A DNA stretch of 15,886 bases from Actinobacteria bacterium UBA5976 (GTDB taxonomy: Bacteria; Actinomycetota; Actinomycetes; S36-B12; UBA5976), in NCBI GenBank assembly GCA_002430405.1, contig DJBM01000140.1, positions 26,808-42,693 on the forward strand. Reading direction: 5' to 3'. Under the pieces are notes generated by a model. It did not search any database, had not been told where the DNA came from, and saw only the letters and a list, made by a program, of their open reading frames with translations. The translations under genes and the position numbers were made by a program. Shown one piece after another: positions 15,100 through 15,886 of this stretch (its first letter is position 1; each line of letters opens with the position of its first letter).

Positions 15100-15886
15100 C
15101 TACTTTCCCTTTCGTTTGTACAAACCATGCTGTTGGAGCAGGGGCTAGATTTTGCCAAATATGTTTATGTTCTAAATACTCCGCAAGTCCAGCTTCGCCA
15201 AGTTCGCGGCCATTTCCGGACTGCTTAAATCCGCCCCACTCTGCTTGCGCAACGTATGGGTGATAATCGTTTATCCAAATCGTGCCATGGCGCAATTGCC
15301 GAGCAACGCGCTGTGCTTTCTCAGAATCGCGAGTCCATACTGCGCCAGCGAGTCCGAAGATCGTGTCGTTCCCAAGCTTGATTGCTTCATCTTCAGTATC
15401 GAAAACTTCTACTGTAAGTATTGGGCCAAAGGATTCATCTTGCACACAATTCATTTCAGTTGTGCAGTTATCGAGCACAGTCGGTCGGTAGAAGAAGCCG
15501 TTATCAAATTGCGCGCCTTCGGGACGCATTCCTCCTGCGCGCAAAATAGCACCTTCGGAAAGCGCATCAGCAACATAACGTTCAACTTTGTCTCGGTGCG
15601 CTGCGCTTATCAAAGAACCAGTCTCGGCATCGGGATCCGTTGCCCCACCAAGTCGAATTAGATCTGCGCGCCGCGCAATTTCAGTTACTACTTGCTTATG
15701 GATTTTTCGCTCTACTAGTAAGCGAGCTCCAGCAGAACATACTTGCCCAGAATGTAAAAACACAGCGGTCAAGGCATTATCAATTGCTGCGTCAAGATCG
15801 GCGTCCGCAAAAATAATATTTGGATTTTTGCCCCCAAGTTCTAGAGCTACCCGCTTTACAGTTTCCGCAGCGTTTATCATCAAGCG
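15092..15886 (-). CDS. betB: Betaine aldehyde dehydrogenase-like ALDH, N-terminus cut off by the window
   Basis: The C-terminal 264 residues of an NAD(P)+-dependent aldehyde dehydrogenase (family length about 490). The reading frame stays open to the right edge, so the true start lies outside. The catalytic base Glu is in [14 protein letters not shown] and the catalytic nucleophile Cys in [15 protein letters not shown]. Further ALDH signatures are [13 protein letters not shown] and the C-terminal [30 protein letters not shown], where the [11 protein letters not shown] end is typical. [16 protein letters not shown] resembles betaine aldehyde dehydrogenases (BetB/GbsA). The enzyme would oxidise betaine aldehyde to glycine betaine in the cytosol. 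It overlaps the transporter ATPase by eight bases, and a choline dehydrogenase lies in the neighbouring operon. Substrate is inferred from context and these motifs; other aldehydes such as gamma-aminobutyraldehyde are possible. Confidence 0.78.
   Translation of the reverse strand, partial: RLMINAAETVKRVALELGGKNPNIIFADADLDAAIDNALTAVFLHSGQVCSAGARLLVERKIHKQVVTEIARRADLIRLGGATDPDAETGSLISAAHRDKVERYVADALSEGAILRAGGMRPEGAQFDNGFFYRPTVLDNCTTEMNCVQDESFGPILTVEVFDTEDEAIKLGNDTIFGLAGAVWTRDSEKAQRVARQLRHGTIWINDYHPYVAQAEWGGFKQSGNGRELGEAGLAEYLEHKHIWQNLAPAPTAWFVQTKGKVDV

Noticed and set aside
1..15886. Mobile elements, CRISPR arrays, tRNA or rRNA genes
   Set aside because: No transposase or integrase frames, no terminal repeats, no regularly spaced repeats and no tRNA-like cloverleaf were recognised; the gaps between genes are all short.

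Overview
The window is a 15.9 kb piece of a bacterial chromosome, most likely from an actinobacterium of modest GC content (roughly mid-40s % by eye). The reasons are a soxB-D-A-G sarcosine oxidase operon next to an Arthrobacter-type dimethylglycine oxidase, a probable homodimeric pyruvate dehydrogenase E1 tail, tight ATGA/TAATG gene overlaps and frequent GTG starts. A streamlined aquatic actinobacterium (Nanopelagicales-like) would fit, but this is inference from gene content only.

Layout. Positions 3-146 (+) hold the C-terminal tail of a probable pyruvate dehydrogenase E1, which overlaps the start of an EamA/DMT-family membrane transporter (143-1054, +). A symmetric terminator at 1029-1072 separates this pair from everything else, which lies on the minus strand and converges on it. 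Read 5'->3' on the minus strand, the rest forms two transcription units. Unit A enters from the right edge: betaine-aldehyde-dehydrogenase-like ALDH (5' end cut by the window), a ProV/OpuAA-type ATPase, an unusual permease with two transport domains in one chain, and a betaine/choline-type binding lipoprotein. It ends at a strong intrinsic terminator (10973-11011). Unit B starts at a candidate promoter overlapped by an inverted repeat (10878-10925). It runs dimethylglycine oxidase, soxB, soxD, soxA, soxG, folD and choline dehydrogenase (betA-like), and ends at the 1029-1072 terminator.

How the genes fit together. Unit A imports a quaternary amine (choline and/or glycine betaine). BetA-like and ALDH oxidise choline to glycine betaine. 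Dimethylglycine oxidase and heterotetrameric sarcosine oxidase remove the last two N-methyl groups, giving glycine and 5,10-methylene-tetrahydrofolate. FolD oxidises the methylene-THF to 10-formyl-THF with NADP+ reduction. The step from betaine to dimethylglycine (BHMT, GbcAB or a corrinoid methyltransferase) is not in the window. The choline oxidation genes are split between the two units.

The pathway itself is known. The parts most worth a second look are the inverted-repeat operator over the unit B promoter, the RNA hairpins bracketing the binding-protein gene, the fused two-domain permease, and a compact SoxA. No mobile element, CRISPR array, tRNA or rRNA was seen.
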